NCBI GenBank assembly: GCA_030526175.1
Contig: JAUNDJ010000008.1
Location: 1-41,963, forward strand
Direction of reading: 5' to 3'
From: Bacillota bacterium
GTDB lineage: Bacteria; Bacillota_I; Bacilli_A; Erysipelotrichales; Erysipelotrichaceae
Length of the DNA stretch: 41,963 nucleotides
Shown: in pieces, positions 16,535 through 25,655 of the stretch
Layout: each line of letters begins with the position of its first letter
Position numbering within the stretch: position 1 is the first letter of the stretch
Notes under the pieces: model-generated
Seen by the model: only the letters and a program-made list of their open reading frames with translations
What the model was told of the DNA's origin: nothing
Databases searched by the model: none
Made by a program: the position numbers and the translations under genes

Positions 16535-17610
16535 ATAATTTGATGAATTAGTTTGACAACTCTTTCCGTATTTCTGCCATCCTTATATTCCATAAATTTC
16601 TTTTGGAATATTCTTCTTAATTCTTGATCTTCATCTTGTTTGAGAATTGCTAATACCAAATCATTTTCATCTTTACAAATAGGCCCAGAAAAATCCGCAT
16701 AGTAATCCACATTGTATCCAATAGTCGTCTTGTATTCTTCATAGTCAGGAATATATCCAATCATTTTTTTATCCAACAGTGAATAATCAAAGAATACACT
16801 AGAATAATCACTAATCATACAATCACTAACTTGCATCAACATATATAAATCTTCGTTATTTACATTGATTAAATTGTCTCCTCTTACTTCCACATTTTTT
16901 AAAAGAGGATGAAATTTATAAAGAATAATATACTCATCACCTAATTTGTCTGAAACATAATTCATATCAAAAGAATTCACTTTTAGGCCATCAATAATGT
17001 TACCTCTAAATGTTGGAGCATATAATACTAACTTTTTATCTCTACAATAAGGATATTTTTCATAAAACAATTCTTTTTTGTCTTCGTTTAATAATATGTC
17101 CACTCTAGGTAATCCAGTTATATAAATTTGATCCTTTTCCATCCCAAAAGCTTCAGAGAAACAATGCTTCCAATATTGGGCATTACACAATAACGCATCA
17201 TAGTTTTTGATTGGATATTGTCTTTTTATTTGATTACCAAATTTCTTTACTGCACCACAAGCATGCCAGGTTTGAAGAACTTTAATTCCTTTTGGTTTTC
17301 TTGTACTAATAATATAATTATTATCATTTAAAACAACCAACTCAGATCCCTTCATCAAAACTAATTGTTTTAAGCAATTAAGGAAATATAAAAAATCTCC
17401 TTTTATATTTTTTTCAAAAACAATTAAATTCGTACGAAGATCGTATATACCTTCTTTTTGAAGTGCATCATAAATCAATTTAAAGTCGCTACTTAATTCC
17501 TTTTGTGTCAAAGAGTTAAATAAAATTCTTCCCTTTTTAGGATGAATATAGAAAGTTAAAATATCTACAATCCATAATGCAAAATTCAGGATTTTTTTAC
17601 TTAATCCCAT
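16525..17610 (-). CDS. CDP-glycerol glycerophosphotransferase family protein (TagB/TarF-like)
   Basis: 361 residues. The family fold is shown by VLQTWHACGAVKKFG, YITGLPRVD, LVLYAPTFRGN and DCMISDYSSVFFDY, the last two forming the CDP-glycerol site in TagB/TagF proteins. A hydrophobic or amphipathic N-terminus suggests peripheral membrane attachment. WHACGA resembles primase-type enzymes that add the first glycerol-phosphates, while the neighbour at 17612 has the WHGTPLKRL form typical of polymerases; this division of labour is inference. It starts one base after the previous stop (TAGTATG) and ends the cluster. Confidence 0.88.
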   Translation of the reverse strand: MGLSKKILNFALWIVDILTFYIHPKKGRILFNSLTQKELSSDFKLIYDALQKEGIYDLRTNLIVFEKNIKGDFLYFLNCLKQLVLMKGSELVVLNDNNYIISTRKPKGIKVLQTWHACGAVKKFGNQIKRQYPIKNYDALLCNAQYWKHCFSEAFGMEKDQIYITGLPRVDILLNEDKKELFYEKYPYCRDKKLVLYAPTFRGNIIDGLKVNSFDMNYVSDKLGDEYIILYKFHPLLKNVEVRGDNLINVNNEDLYMLMQVSDCMISDYSSVFFDYSLLDKKMIGYIPDYEEYKTTIGYNVDYYADFSGPICKDENDLVLAILKQDEDQELRRIFQKKFMEYKDGRNTERVVKLIHQIMKA

Positions 17611-17611
17611 A

Positions 17612-18844
17612 CTATTTATGTCCTTCCTGATATAAGATATCTAATACTCTTTGGCTTGCTTTTCCGTCATCTAAATTATTAAATCTTTCGTTAAATGAAC
17701 ACATTCGAGAATTATCATATACACCTTGTTGGATATCGCTTAACATATCAGCTTCCTCTGTATAAATCTTTCCTGGAAGATCCTTATGAATATCCAAATA
17801 AAAGCCTCGTAAATTCTGAGCATATTCTTCGATATCATACATATAAAAATAAATAGGTCTTTTTAAAATCGCATAATCAAAGAATACGGAAGAATAATCT
17901 GTAATTAATACATCGCTTAATACATATAATTCATTGATTTCAGCCGTTGCATCGATAGAATATAAAAATCCATGCAAGTCCGGATCATCTTTTTGTGTAT
18001 TAATAATTAGATAGTGAGGTTTGAATAATACGATTGTATCTTCATCCAAGATTTCTTTCCATTTTCTAAAATCGGCTTTTAACTCAAAAGTATATCCAGC
18101 AGCAACATAAGAATTATCTCTCCAAGTTGGAGCATATAATACTATTTTCTTGTCCAGAGGTAAATTATATTTCTTTTTCAAAGCAATAATTTCTTCTTGA
18201 GATGCGTTCGCAATAAAATCGTTTCTTGGGTATCCCGTTTCAATCAATCTTTCCCTATTAATTTGAAATGAAGTCTGAAACACTTCTGTACAAAACTTAT
18301 TCGGACTAATCATAAAGTTATATCTTTCAACATCCACATCATACGATTGACACATAGCTTCATAAGATACCCCTGAACGATAAAATGTCGTATCTTCAGA
18401 AACATCGATATCATGAGCCAAACGCTTTAATGGAGTTCCATGCCAAGTTTGTAAATAGATTTGATTATCCTTTTTTTCAATATAGGTTGGCATTTTACAG
18501 TTTATTACCCAATACTTCGCTATAGACATAAAATAGAAATAAGGAATACTAAAATACTCTTTTATTTCAGCTCCAGGAATTTCTATATTTTTTTGTTTTG
18601 CGTTTTTTATAAACCAAATAAAACGATAGCCTTTCCATTTTTCATCTTTTTGCATCGCTTCATAAATAGCTCTAGGATTATCACTATAACCCCTACCATG
18701 AAAAGAAATAAAAATTACAATTTTTTCATCCACTTTCACTAGTTTATATAATGCATGATAACTAATACGGATGATTTTCCCCGCCAGTTTTTTTATAGGT
18801 CTTGATATTTTTAATACTAAATCTTTACTCATAAGCACATTCAT
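17612..18844 (-). CDS. CDP-glycerol glycerophosphotransferase family protein (TagF/TarL-like)
   Basis: 410 residues. Motifs run in family order: WHGTPLKRLAHDID, FETGYPRNDF-like IETGYPRNDF, VLYAPTWRDNSY, VLFKPHYL and LITDYSSVFFDYAI. These define the domain that polymerises or adds glycerol- or ribitol-phosphate onto wall teichoic acid at the inner membrane face. The start is uncertain: neither ATG (codons 1 and 5) has a ribosome binding site, and a terminator-like hairpin lies five bases upstream. Neighbours are the two-domain TagF-like protein upstream and a smaller family member downstream. Confidence 0.88.
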   Translation of the reverse strand: MNVLMSKDLVLKISRPIKKLAGKIIRISYHALYKLVKVDEKIVIFISFHGRGYSDNPRAIYEAMQKDEKWKGYRFIWFIKNAKQKNIEIPGAEIKEYFSIPYFYFMSIAKYWVINCKMPTYIEKKDNQIYLQTWHGTPLKRLAHDIDVSEDTTFYRSGVSYEAMCQSYDVDVERYNFMISPNKFCTEVFQTSFQINRERLIETGYPRNDFIANASQEEIIALKKKYNLPLDKKIVLYAPTWRDNSYVAAGYTFELKADFRKWKEILDEDTIVLFKPHYLIINTQKDDPDLHGFLYSIDATAEINELYVLSDVLITDYSSVFFDYAILKRPIYFYMYDIEEYAQNLRGFYLDIHKDLPGKIYTEEADMLSDIQQGVYDNSRMCSFNERFNNLDDGKASQRVLDILYQEGHK

Positions 18845-18848
18845 TATT

Positions 18849-18876
18849 CTAAAAAAGCCTTATACAAGGCTTTTTT
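18849..18876 (-). terminator. Intra-cluster terminator-like hairpin
   Basis: An 11-bp perfect minus-strand stem AAAAAAGCCTT/AAGGCTTTTTT around GTAT (18851-18876). The T-run is part of the stem. It starts inside the stop codon of the 752-residue protein and ends six bases before the next ATG, so it should lower expression of the two downstream genes. Confidence 0.75.
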
Positions 18877-21133
18877 ATTTATTCTTTCCAAACACTTCTT
18901 TTACGATATTTTCACTTGCATGACCATCATCGTAAGAACAGAATCTATTATAGAATTCTTCATATCTCTGTGCATATTGTTCTTTAATTTGATCAATATT
19001 CAGAATTGCGTTTACAACCTCTTCACTAGTCATTAAAAGAGGTCCAGGTACTTCATCTTGCATAGAAATATAGAATCCACGTAATTGATTCTTATATTTT
19101 TCAATATCATATGTATAGAATAGGATTGGTCGTTTTAAATTTGCGTAATCAAAGAACACAGAAGAATAATCGGTAATACAAATATCACTGATTAAGTAAA
19201 TTTCACTAATATCATCGTATTTGCTTAAATTATATACAAATCCTTCCAATCCAGTCGTATCAATATTATCTGCAATATAGTGGTGAGTACGAAGTAATAC
19301 CACATACTCGTCTCCTAATTCTTCTTTCATTAATTGTAAATCTAATGCTAATGTGAATTTATATTTACCAGAACCATAGCTTTCGTCGTCACGCCATGTT
19401 GGAGCATACAATATCGTTTTCTTATTTGCAGGAATACCTAACTTTTTACGAAGTTCGAGCGCAATTTCATCCTTATTCGGATAATACATAATATCGTTTC
19501 TCGGATATCCATACTCTAACATTGGTCCATCGTACATAAAACAACTACGGAAAGTCTTTGTTGAGAATGGATTAGCACTGACTAAATAATCCCATTCCAA
19601 ACGTTGACGATAGAATTGTTGTTTATATTTAGGAGCTGCACTTGTTACTTCTTCTTGGTCAAATACCAAACGTTTTAATGGCGTTCCATGCCAAGTTTCT
19701 ACAAACACTTGACCTTCTCTTTTTCTAAACCATAATGGTTGTCGCACATTAAATACTAAATATTTAGAAACCGCTAAGTAATATGCATATTGGAAAGAGA
19801 AACGCTTTACAGTTTTTGCCCCATAAGGAATTTCTGCTCCATTATTAATTGCCCAAACACAAGTAAATTTATCCCCGTATTCTTTCACTAAAGCTTCGTA
19901 AATATATTTTGGCGAGTCCGAATAATTTTTCGCCATGAATGTTTCGAATAATACTACATTTTCCTTAATCGGTTTTTTCAAATACACATGATAATAAGCA
20001 AGTTTATATAAAGTGTTGATATTTTTATTCTTAAAAATACTCTTTAATTTTTTCTTTCCTAATTTAAAACGAACTGCTTTCTGAACTTTTTGAACATCCC
20101 CAGCCATAAATGCCATTAGAATTTTTTTGTTTTGACTACCTATATTGTCCAACACTTGTGGATGACTATCCATCAAATAAGGAACAATTGTATCAAAATA
20201 TTCTTTTCTCCACTTATTGTCTTTTGAACGACGGATTTTTTTAGCCATCGTATTTGTTGCGAAATGCGCAAATTTCATATCAATAAAGTAGCGAACCGTT
20301 CCTTGAGGATCAATCAATGTTCTTGTATAACCGATTGCCTTACATCGTTCTTCAAAACGATTTTCGTTATCTTCTTGCCAAAGAGCTGGCTTATTAATCG
20401 GATCGTTGTGTTTTCTTTTTACATAAACAGAATCTTTACAACGAGTAGCTTTATGAACGTTTTCTAAAGCCGGACACATAAAAGTCATATCCGAATAATA
20501 GCGGAATTCTTCATGAAACTTTAAATCATTTTCAAGTATAAAAGATCTTCTATATAAATTACCTAGTACCGTAAAATTTCGAATACCTTTTCTATTTCTT
20601 TCTAAGAAATAAATAGCTAATTCTTTTTCGATATTGCTTCCTAATGGTAAAGAAGCTACATAGTTGTCAATTTTTTCTTGGCGAGCATTTTCTTTTTCTT
20701 CTAACTCTGCTTCACGATCTTCCGAATCGTTGCTTTCTTCTTGCTTAGTTTGCTTATCCAAGAAGTTAGCTTTATTATTCCAAGTGTTTTTAATCGTACC
20801 ATAAACGATATCTTCTTCTCCTTGGATTGCATTGACTAACAATTCTAAAGTATCATCTAATACATAATCATCGCTGTCTAAGAAATAAATAAACTCTCCT
20901 GTAGCAGCTTTAATTCCTTCATTTCTTGCTGCTGCACATCCTTGTTTTTCATTTAAATTAACAAATTTAACATCGATTCCTTCTGGAATTATTGAAGTTA
21001 TATCTTCGGTCACATGATCTAATACCAAGATAACTTCAAAATCTTTGAATGTACTCTCTTTTAAAGAAGAAAAACATTCTTTTAAATAATTTAGATATTT
21101 CCAAAATGGAATAATAATACTAATCTTTTTCAT
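18875..21133 (-). CDS. Bifunctional GT2 glycosyltransferase / CDP-glycerol glycerophosphotransferase
   Basis: 752 residues with two domains. Residues 1 to about 330 are a GT-A family 2 glycosyltransferase (ISIIIPFWKYLNYLKEC start, FIYFLDSDDYVLDD with the DXD-type acid cluster). Residues 140-170 form a Glu/Lys-rich, probably coiled, insertion. From about 385 the TagF-like domain has VETWHGTPLKRLVFD, LEYGYPRNDI, ILYAPTWRDDES, VVLLRTHHYI and ITDYSSVFFDYANL. It probably adds sugar and polyol-phosphate units to a wall polymer on the cytosolic face; donors are not certain. Its ATG overlaps the tagD stop by one base (TAATG). Confidence 0.9.
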   Translation of the reverse strand: MKKISIIIPFWKYLNYLKECFSSLKESTFKDFEVILVLDHVTEDITSIIPEGIDVKFVNLNEKQGCAAARNEGIKAATGEFIYFLDSDDYVLDDTLELLVNAIQGEEDIVYGTIKNTWNNKANFLDKQTKQEESNDSEDREAELEEKENARQEKIDNYVASLPLGSNIEKELAIYFLERNRKGIRNFTVLGNLYRRSFILENDLKFHEEFRYYSDMTFMCPALENVHKATRCKDSVYVKRKHNDPINKPALWQEDNENRFEERCKAIGYTRTLIDPQGTVRYFIDMKFAHFATNTMAKKIRRSKDNKWRKEYFDTIVPYLMDSHPQVLDNIGSQNKKILMAFMAGDVQKVQKAVRFKLGKKKLKSIFKNKNINTLYKLAYYHVYLKKPIKENVVLFETFMAKNYSDSPKYIYEALVKEYGDKFTCVWAINNGAEIPYGAKTVKRFSFQYAYYLAVSKYLVFNVRQPLWFRKREGQVFVETWHGTPLKRLVFDQEEVTSAAPKYKQQFYRQRLEWDYLVSANPFSTKTFRSCFMYDGPMLEYGYPRNDIMYYPNKDEIALELRKKLGIPANKKTILYAPTWRDDESYGSGKYKFTLALDLQLMKEELGDEYVVLLRTHHYIADNIDTTGLEGFVYNLSKYDDISEIYLISDICITDYSSVFFDYANLKRPILFYTYDIEKYKNQLRGFYISMQDEVPGPLLMTSEEVVNAILNIDQIKEQYAQRYEEFYNRFCSYDDGHASENIVKEVFGKNK

Positions 21134-21522
21134 TATTTTCCCTTTAATTCCCCTTTAATTTGTGTTGTACTAATTCCTTCTGTTCTTGGTAAATAAACAA
21201 CTTCGCAATATTCACGCAATTCATCAAATTTACCTTTCCAGTCATCTCCCATAACTACAACATCCACATTATATTCTTTAATGTCTCTTGCTTTTTGTTC
21301 CCAATCTGTTTCAGGAATCACTTTATCTACATAACGAATAGCTTTTACTATTTCCATACGATCAACATCTCTGATTTGGCATTTTTTTCCTTTTAATGCA
21401 TTAAAATCATCTGTACTAACCGCTACGATTAAATAGTCTCCTAATTCTTTAGCACGTCTTAATAAATTTAGGTGTCCAATGTGAAATAAATCAAATGTCC
21501 CATACGTAATAACAGTTCTCAT
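21133..21522 (-). CDS. tagD: Glycerol-3-phosphate cytidylyltransferase
   Basis: Makes CDP-glycerol from CTP and glycerol-3-phosphate, the donor used by the three neighbouring glycerophosphotransferases. The 129-residue length matches TagD. GTFDLFHIGHLNLL carries the HxGH nucleotidyltransferase motif and TEGISTTQIK the RTxGISTT motif. AGGAGG lies ahead of the ATG, overlapping the end of tagH. Its presence is the best evidence that the cluster makes a glycerol-phosphate polymer. Confidence 0.95.
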   Translation of the reverse strand: MRTVITYGTFDLFHIGHLNLLRRAKELGDYLIVAVSTDDFNALKGKKCQIRDVDRMEIVKAIRYVDKVIPETDWEQKARDIKEYNVDVVVMGDDWKGKFDELREYCEVVYLPRTEGISTTQIKGELKGK

Positions 21523-21535
21523 CTTTTAAATCCTC

Positions 21536-22348
21536 CTATTCGAATAATCTATTTAACAGCGATTTTTTTTGCTGTTCTTTAATAATTCGTTTTTTAAATT
21601 TCTCATTAATTAGTTTCTTCTGTTCTTTTTTTGACATTGCGTTCAATTCCTGAACATAAGCATCGTAATGATCCGCAACCGTTTCTATATCTCCATACTC
21701 TTGTAAAACGCCACCTTCAATCCATATCGCACTTGTGCAAAATGATTTTACTTGTGGTAAAGAGTGAGAAATAAAAATAATTGTTTTCCCTTGTTTCTTA
21801 AGATCATTCATCTTATCAATACATTTTTTCGCAAAACGCTTATCACCTACCGATAAAGCTTCATCGACGATAAAAATATCAGGATCTAAAGCTAGATTGA
21901 TAGAAAATCCAAGTCTTGATTTCATTCCCGATGAATACTTCTTAACTGGTTGATATAAAAAGTCTCCTAATTCGGCAAAATCAATTACATCATCAATAAT
22001 CTTTTGGACTTGTTTCTTTTTTAATCCTAATAAAGCTCCCTTTAACTCAATATTTTCTAAACCTGTTAATTGCTGATTCAAACCTGTATTAATCGCAATT
22101 AACGCTTGTTCCCCATTTACAGTAATTTTACCTTCTTCCGGTTCTGAGATACCTGAAAGAATAACAGACATGGTGGATTTTCCAGAACCATTTGTTCCTA
22201 AAATCCCTACGACTTCCCCTTTCGGAATTTTAAAACTAATATCTTTGAGCGCATAAAATCTCTGTCCAGGATGGTTCTTTTTATCTTTAGATTTTAATGA
22301 ATATATTTTAGATACATGATCAAATATAACTGCATAATTTTCTTCCAT
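21536..22348 (-). CDS. tagH: Teichoic-acid ABC exporter, ATP-binding subunit
   Basis: 270-residue ABC ATPase: Walker A GTNGSGKST, signature YSSGMKSRLGFS, Walker B DPDIFIVDEALSVGD. This sequence type belongs to the TagH/Wzt group that exports undecaprenol-linked polymers with TagG. It lacks the long C-terminal extension of B. subtilis TagH; only a Lys-rich tail follows the ATPase. I choose the ATG at 22348, behind AGGTGG, over the GTG at 22360 that abuts the tagG stop. Confidence 0.92.
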   Translation of the reverse strand: MEENYAVIFDHVSKIYSLKSKDKKNHPGQRFYALKDISFKIPKGEVVGILGTNGSGKSTMSVILSGISEPEEGKITVNGEQALIAINTGLNQQLTGLENIELKGALLGLKKKQVQKIIDDVIDFAELGDFLYQPVKKYSSGMKSRLGFSINLALDPDIFIVDEALSVGDKRFAKKCIDKMNDLKKQGKTIIFISHSLPQVKSFCTSAIWIEGGVLQEYGDIETVADHYDAYVQELNAMSKKEQKKLINEKFKKRIIKEQQKKSLLNRLFE

Positions 22349-22360
22349 ATACTTCACCAC

Positions 22361-23170
22361 CTAAATCAAATCAGCAAATTTCGACTTAAATTTATTCATC
22401 AACACGCTTCCTATTACGAATAAAACCAATGTGATTGCCCAAAAGCACAACGCTCTATATCGATATGCCCAAAATCCTAAATGATAAAAAAAACAATCTC
22501 TATATCCTGCTACGACATAATAAATCGGATTTGCTTTCATGATATATTGAATCCATTTAAATTCTTCAAATCGAGATAATGGCCATAATATTGGTGTCAT
22601 ATATAATAATAAACGCATGATTGAAGAAACAAATTTTTTTGTATCACGCGCTAACATGTTTAGTACACTTGTGCACATAGAAAGTGCAATACAAAAACAA
22701 ACTGCGCAAAAACAATAATAAAGTAAACCTAGCCAATGAACATCAGGCATGATTCCTTGTAGCATAAAAATAATAAATACCACAATCATCAAACACAAAT
22801 GATTAAATAATTCTTTCATGACAACTGTTGCCGGTAATATACTTACCGGGAATTTCATTTTAGAAATCATTTTAGAATGCTGGAAAATTGCATTACAACC
22901 ATCAACGATACATGGTCTAATAAAAAACCAACATACCATACCAGCAATCATCCAATCAAAAAAAGCAATACCATCCACATCGTTACGATTCATTACAATT
23001 CCAAACACAAACCAATATGTCAAAATGTTAATAGTTGGTGAAACAAAATTCCAGAAAATCCCTAAACGCGTATCACGAATATCTGCTAATACTTCATATT
23101 TTGAAATGGAATATATACGATATAAATTCGAAAAGTTTTCGCTTAAAACATATTTTATACTTTTTAACAT
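22361..23170 (-). CDS. tagG: Teichoic-acid ABC exporter, permease subunit
   Basis: 269-residue ABC-2 type permease with about six membrane helices, including VSPTINILTYWFVFGIVMN and the typical NPIYYVVAGYRDCFF near the end. Pairs with TagH to flip lipid-linked wall polymer. An upstream GTG (23179) is possible, but AAGGTGAG fits the ATG at 23170. It is the first gene of the tag cluster; a weak extended -10 (TGGTAAACT) lies about 30 bases upstream, beyond the rpoE terminator. Confidence 0.92.
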   Translation of the reverse strand: MLKSIKYVLSENFSNLYRIYSISKYEVLADIRDTRLGIFWNFVSPTINILTYWFVFGIVMNRNDVDGIAFFDWMIAGMVCWFFIRPCIVDGCNAIFQHSKMISKMKFPVSILPATVVMKELFNHLCLMIVVFIIFMLQGIMPDVHWLGLLYYCFCAVCFCIALSMCTSVLNMLARDTKKFVSSIMRLLLYMTPILWPLSRFEEFKWIQYIMKANPIYYVVAGYRDCFFYHLGFWAYRYRALCFWAITLVLFVIGSVLMNKFKSKFADLI

Positions 23171-23221
23171 AGCCCTCACCTTATATCCATTCTCCCTCTA
23201 GTTTACCAAAATTTAAACCAT

Positions 23222-23257
23222 AATAAAATAAAAGAAGGCTAGGGATAGCCTTCTTTT
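23222..23257 (-). terminator. Terminator of ywiB-argS-rpoE
   Basis: A 12-bp perfect minus-strand stem AAAAGAAGGCTA/TAGCCTTCTTTT around TCCC (23230-23257), with more Ts after it. It lies 65 bases beyond the rpoE stop, further than other terminators in the window. Confidence 0.88.
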
Positions 23258-23322
23258 GCGTATTCTTCTCCTTTCCACTTATATTGTATAAAGCCATGCT
23301 TACAATAAAGTGATAATTCGAA

Positions 23323-23622
23323 TTATTCTTCTTTAATTTCTACTTCTTCTTCGTTTTCTTCGTCATCTAGGGCAATTTTATCTGTATCCATTACACTTTC
23401 AGAATATGTGTGACGTTTTTTCAGATCCCAATTATTTCCTGCTAAATTTAAGAAACGACCATCGATAGATAAATCTGTGTAGAATTGCGCGATATTATCA
23501 TCAAATTGTGTTTCATTAAATCCCATTTCTTTACTAACCTTTTTGTACAATTCAATAAATGGAATACTCTCTTCGTGTTCATTCACGACTTGAAAAGCGA
23601 TTTCAATCATTGATTTTTTCAT
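23323..23622 (-). CDS. rpoE: RNA polymerase delta subunit (short form)
   Basis: Delta binds RNA polymerase in Firmicutes, speeds recycling and affects promoter selectivity. The 99-residue protein has the HARE-HTH type N-domain (MIEIAFQVVNEHEES, then FYTDLSIDGRFLNLAGNNWDLKKR) and a short acidic tail (DDEENEEEVEIKEE). B. subtilis delta is about 170 residues, mostly because of a longer acidic tail. AAAGGAG precedes the ATG. It follows argS by 30 bases, the order seen with ywiB in Bacillus. After its TAA the same frame stays open for 27 more codons (see findings). Confidence 0.9.
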   Translation of the reverse strand: MKKSMIEIAFQVVNEHEESIPFIELYKKVSKEMGFNETQFDDNIAQFYTDLSIDGRFLNLAGNNWDLKKRHTYSESVMDTDKIALDDEENEEEVEIKEE

Positions 23623-23652
23623 AAATATTAACTCCTTTAATAAATCTATTCT

Positions 23653-25287
23653 CTACATTGATTCAACGGCTTCAACACCGATACAATCTAGAGCATTCGC
23701 TAACACGATTTGTGTAGCTTTTACAAGTGCTAAACGTTGTGCACTTAATTCCATGTTTTCTCTGTCAATAACTTTACAAGCATTATAGAAGCTGTGGAAT
23801 TTTGAAGCTAAATTTTGAACGTAGTGACAAATCTTATGAACTTGTCTTGTTTTTGCAGTTTCAATAATTACTTTATTGTATTCTTGAATAGTCTTCATTA
23901 AATCAATTTCTTTTTCATGTGTTAATCCTTCAAAAGAAGTAGCTAATTCAATATCTGTAGCTTGTTTTTGAATAGAACACATACGAGCATGTGCATATTG
24001 TGCATAATATACTGGATTTTCATTTGATTTTTTAGTTGCCAATTCAATATCAAAATCTAAATGAGAATCTAAAGCTCTCTGAACAAAGAAGTAACGTGCA
24101 GCATCAACACCAACTCTTTCACATAATTCGTTAATTGTTGTTGCGTTCCCTTCACGTTTAGACATTTTCATTTCAACACCATTACTTACTAAACGAACCA
24201 TTTGAATAATGTCTACATTTAATTTATCTGGATCATTTCCTAAAGCGGACATACTTGCTTTTAAACGAGGTATATATCCATGGTGATCGGCACCAAAGAA
24301 ATCAACTAATACATCGTATCCTCTTTGGAATTTATCATTGTGATATGCGATATCTGGTACTAAATAAGTATAAGATCCATCTTGTTTACGAAGTACTCGG
24401 TCTTTATCATCTCCAAAATCAGTTGTTCTGAACCATAAAGCACCTTCATCTTCATATAAATAGCCTTTTTCGTTTAATACAGAAATAGCTTCTTCTACTT
24501 TTCCTGCATCACGAATGGCTTGTTCACTTGACCATACATCAAAACCAACACGGTATTGATCTAAATGTTCTTTGATTTTATCTAGTTCAAATTGGATACC
24601 TTCTTTACGGAAGAATTTTAAGTTTTCTTCAGTTGGTTCTAAATATACATTTGGATATTGTTTTGCTAATTCAAAACCTTTTTCTTTAACATCTGCTCCA
24701 TTATATCCATCTTGCCCGATTTCTGCATCCAATCCATGAGCTTGACGATAACGAGCATTTAAAGATAATGCCAGGTTCATAATTTGATTTCCCGCATCGT
24801 TCACATAGTATTCACGAGTTACATCATAACCTGCTTTTTTCATAATACGAGAGCAACTATCTCCCCATGCAGCTCCACGAGCGTGTCCTAAGTGAAGAGA
24901 ACCTGTTGGATTGGCAGATACATATTCCAAGTTCACTTTGATACCATTTGCTGGTTGAACTCCATACATTTCTTTCTTTTCCAATACATCTGTAATTACT
25001 TTCGTAAATTGATCTTTAGCCAATACAAAGTTTAAGAAACCAGGTCCAGCAATTTCTACTGAAGAAATTTGTGGACTATCTAAATTTTCAATAATTGATT
25101 GTGCAATTTGGCGTGGATTTTTACGAAGTTTTTTTGTTAATTGCATTGCAACGTTACTAGAAAAATCTCCGTGATTTTTATTCTTTGGAATTTCAATCAC
25201 AATTTCTTCCCAGTTCATTTCTTCTTCAAAAGCTTTGAAAACCGCACTTGATAGTGCCTTTTTTAATTCCACATCGATGGTTGCCAT
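23653..25287 (-). CDS. argS: Arginyl-tRNA synthetase
   Basis: Class I synthetase charging tRNA-Arg. The 544-residue protein shows the HIGH-type motif HLGHARGAAWGD, KMSKREGN, and the N-terminal additional domain that recognises the tRNA D-loop. The frame extends 7 codons upstream, but AAAGGAGG lies at the correct distance from the ATG at 25287, so I use that. The start overlaps the end of ywiB by 25 bases, so the two are probably translationally coupled. Confidence 0.97.
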   Translation of the reverse strand: MATIDVELKKALSSAVFKAFEEEMNWEEIVIEIPKNKNHGDFSSNVAMQLTKKLRKNPRQIAQSIIENLDSPQISSVEIAGPGFLNFVLAKDQFTKVITDVLEKKEMYGVQPANGIKVNLEYVSANPTGSLHLGHARGAAWGDSCSRIMKKAGYDVTREYYVNDAGNQIMNLALSLNARYRQAHGLDAEIGQDGYNGADVKEKGFELAKQYPNVYLEPTEENLKFFRKEGIQFELDKIKEHLDQYRVGFDVWSSEQAIRDAGKVEEAISVLNEKGYLYEDEGALWFRTTDFGDDKDRVLRKQDGSYTYLVPDIAYHNDKFQRGYDVLVDFFGADHHGYIPRLKASMSALGNDPDKLNVDIIQMVRLVSNGVEMKMSKREGNATTINELCERVGVDAARYFFVQRALDSHLDFDIELATKKSNENPVYYAQYAHARMCSIQKQATDIELATSFEGLTHEKEIDLMKTIQEYNKVIIETAKTRQVHKICHYVQNLASKFHSFYNACKVIDRENMELSAQRLALVKATQIVLANALDCIGVEAVESM

Positions 25288-25646
25288 TCCAATTCCTCCT
25301 TTAAACAAAAATGGAAAATTTGTTCATCTCCCTGAACAAGAGAATATCTTACTTCAATTTGATTCTTTTCTATATTCAAAACATCTGTATAACATTCCAA
25401 ATCTATGTTTCCAAATTCGGTTTCAATATATCCCTTTGTCTTTTTTTCTTTGATTAATACTAAGTGTACTTTAACTTCGGAAATACTATTTATAATTAAT
25501 CCTTTCTCATAGACCTTCCAAATAAACATATGATTTTTATTACCAAATTCATATGTTACACAGTTTTTTTCACTTTTCCGAACACAGTTTCCTTTGAAAA
25601 CCGTTTCATTGTTCAAATAATCTATTAAACTTACTTTTGTACTCAT
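25263..25646 (-). CDS. ywiB: DUF1934 family beta-barrel protein (YwiB-like)
   Basis: 127 residues, mostly alternating strand-like segments, with the late YSLVQGDEQIFHFCL-type pattern of DUF1934. Identity is supported by context: ywiB lies directly upstream of argS and rpoE in Bacillus. Molecular role is unknown. No ribosome binding site precedes the ATG, and a promoter -10 ends only nine bases upstream, so the mRNA may be nearly leaderless. It is the first gene of ywiB-argS-rpoE. Confidence 0.8.
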   Translation of the reverse strand: MSTKVSLIDYLNNETVFKGNCVRKSEKNCVTYEFGNKNHMFIWKVYEKGLIINSISEVKVHLVLIKEKKTKGYIETEFGNIDLECYTDVLNIEKNQIEVRYSLVQGDEQIFHFCLKEELEWQPSMWN

Positions 25647-25655
25647 AGCGAAAGC

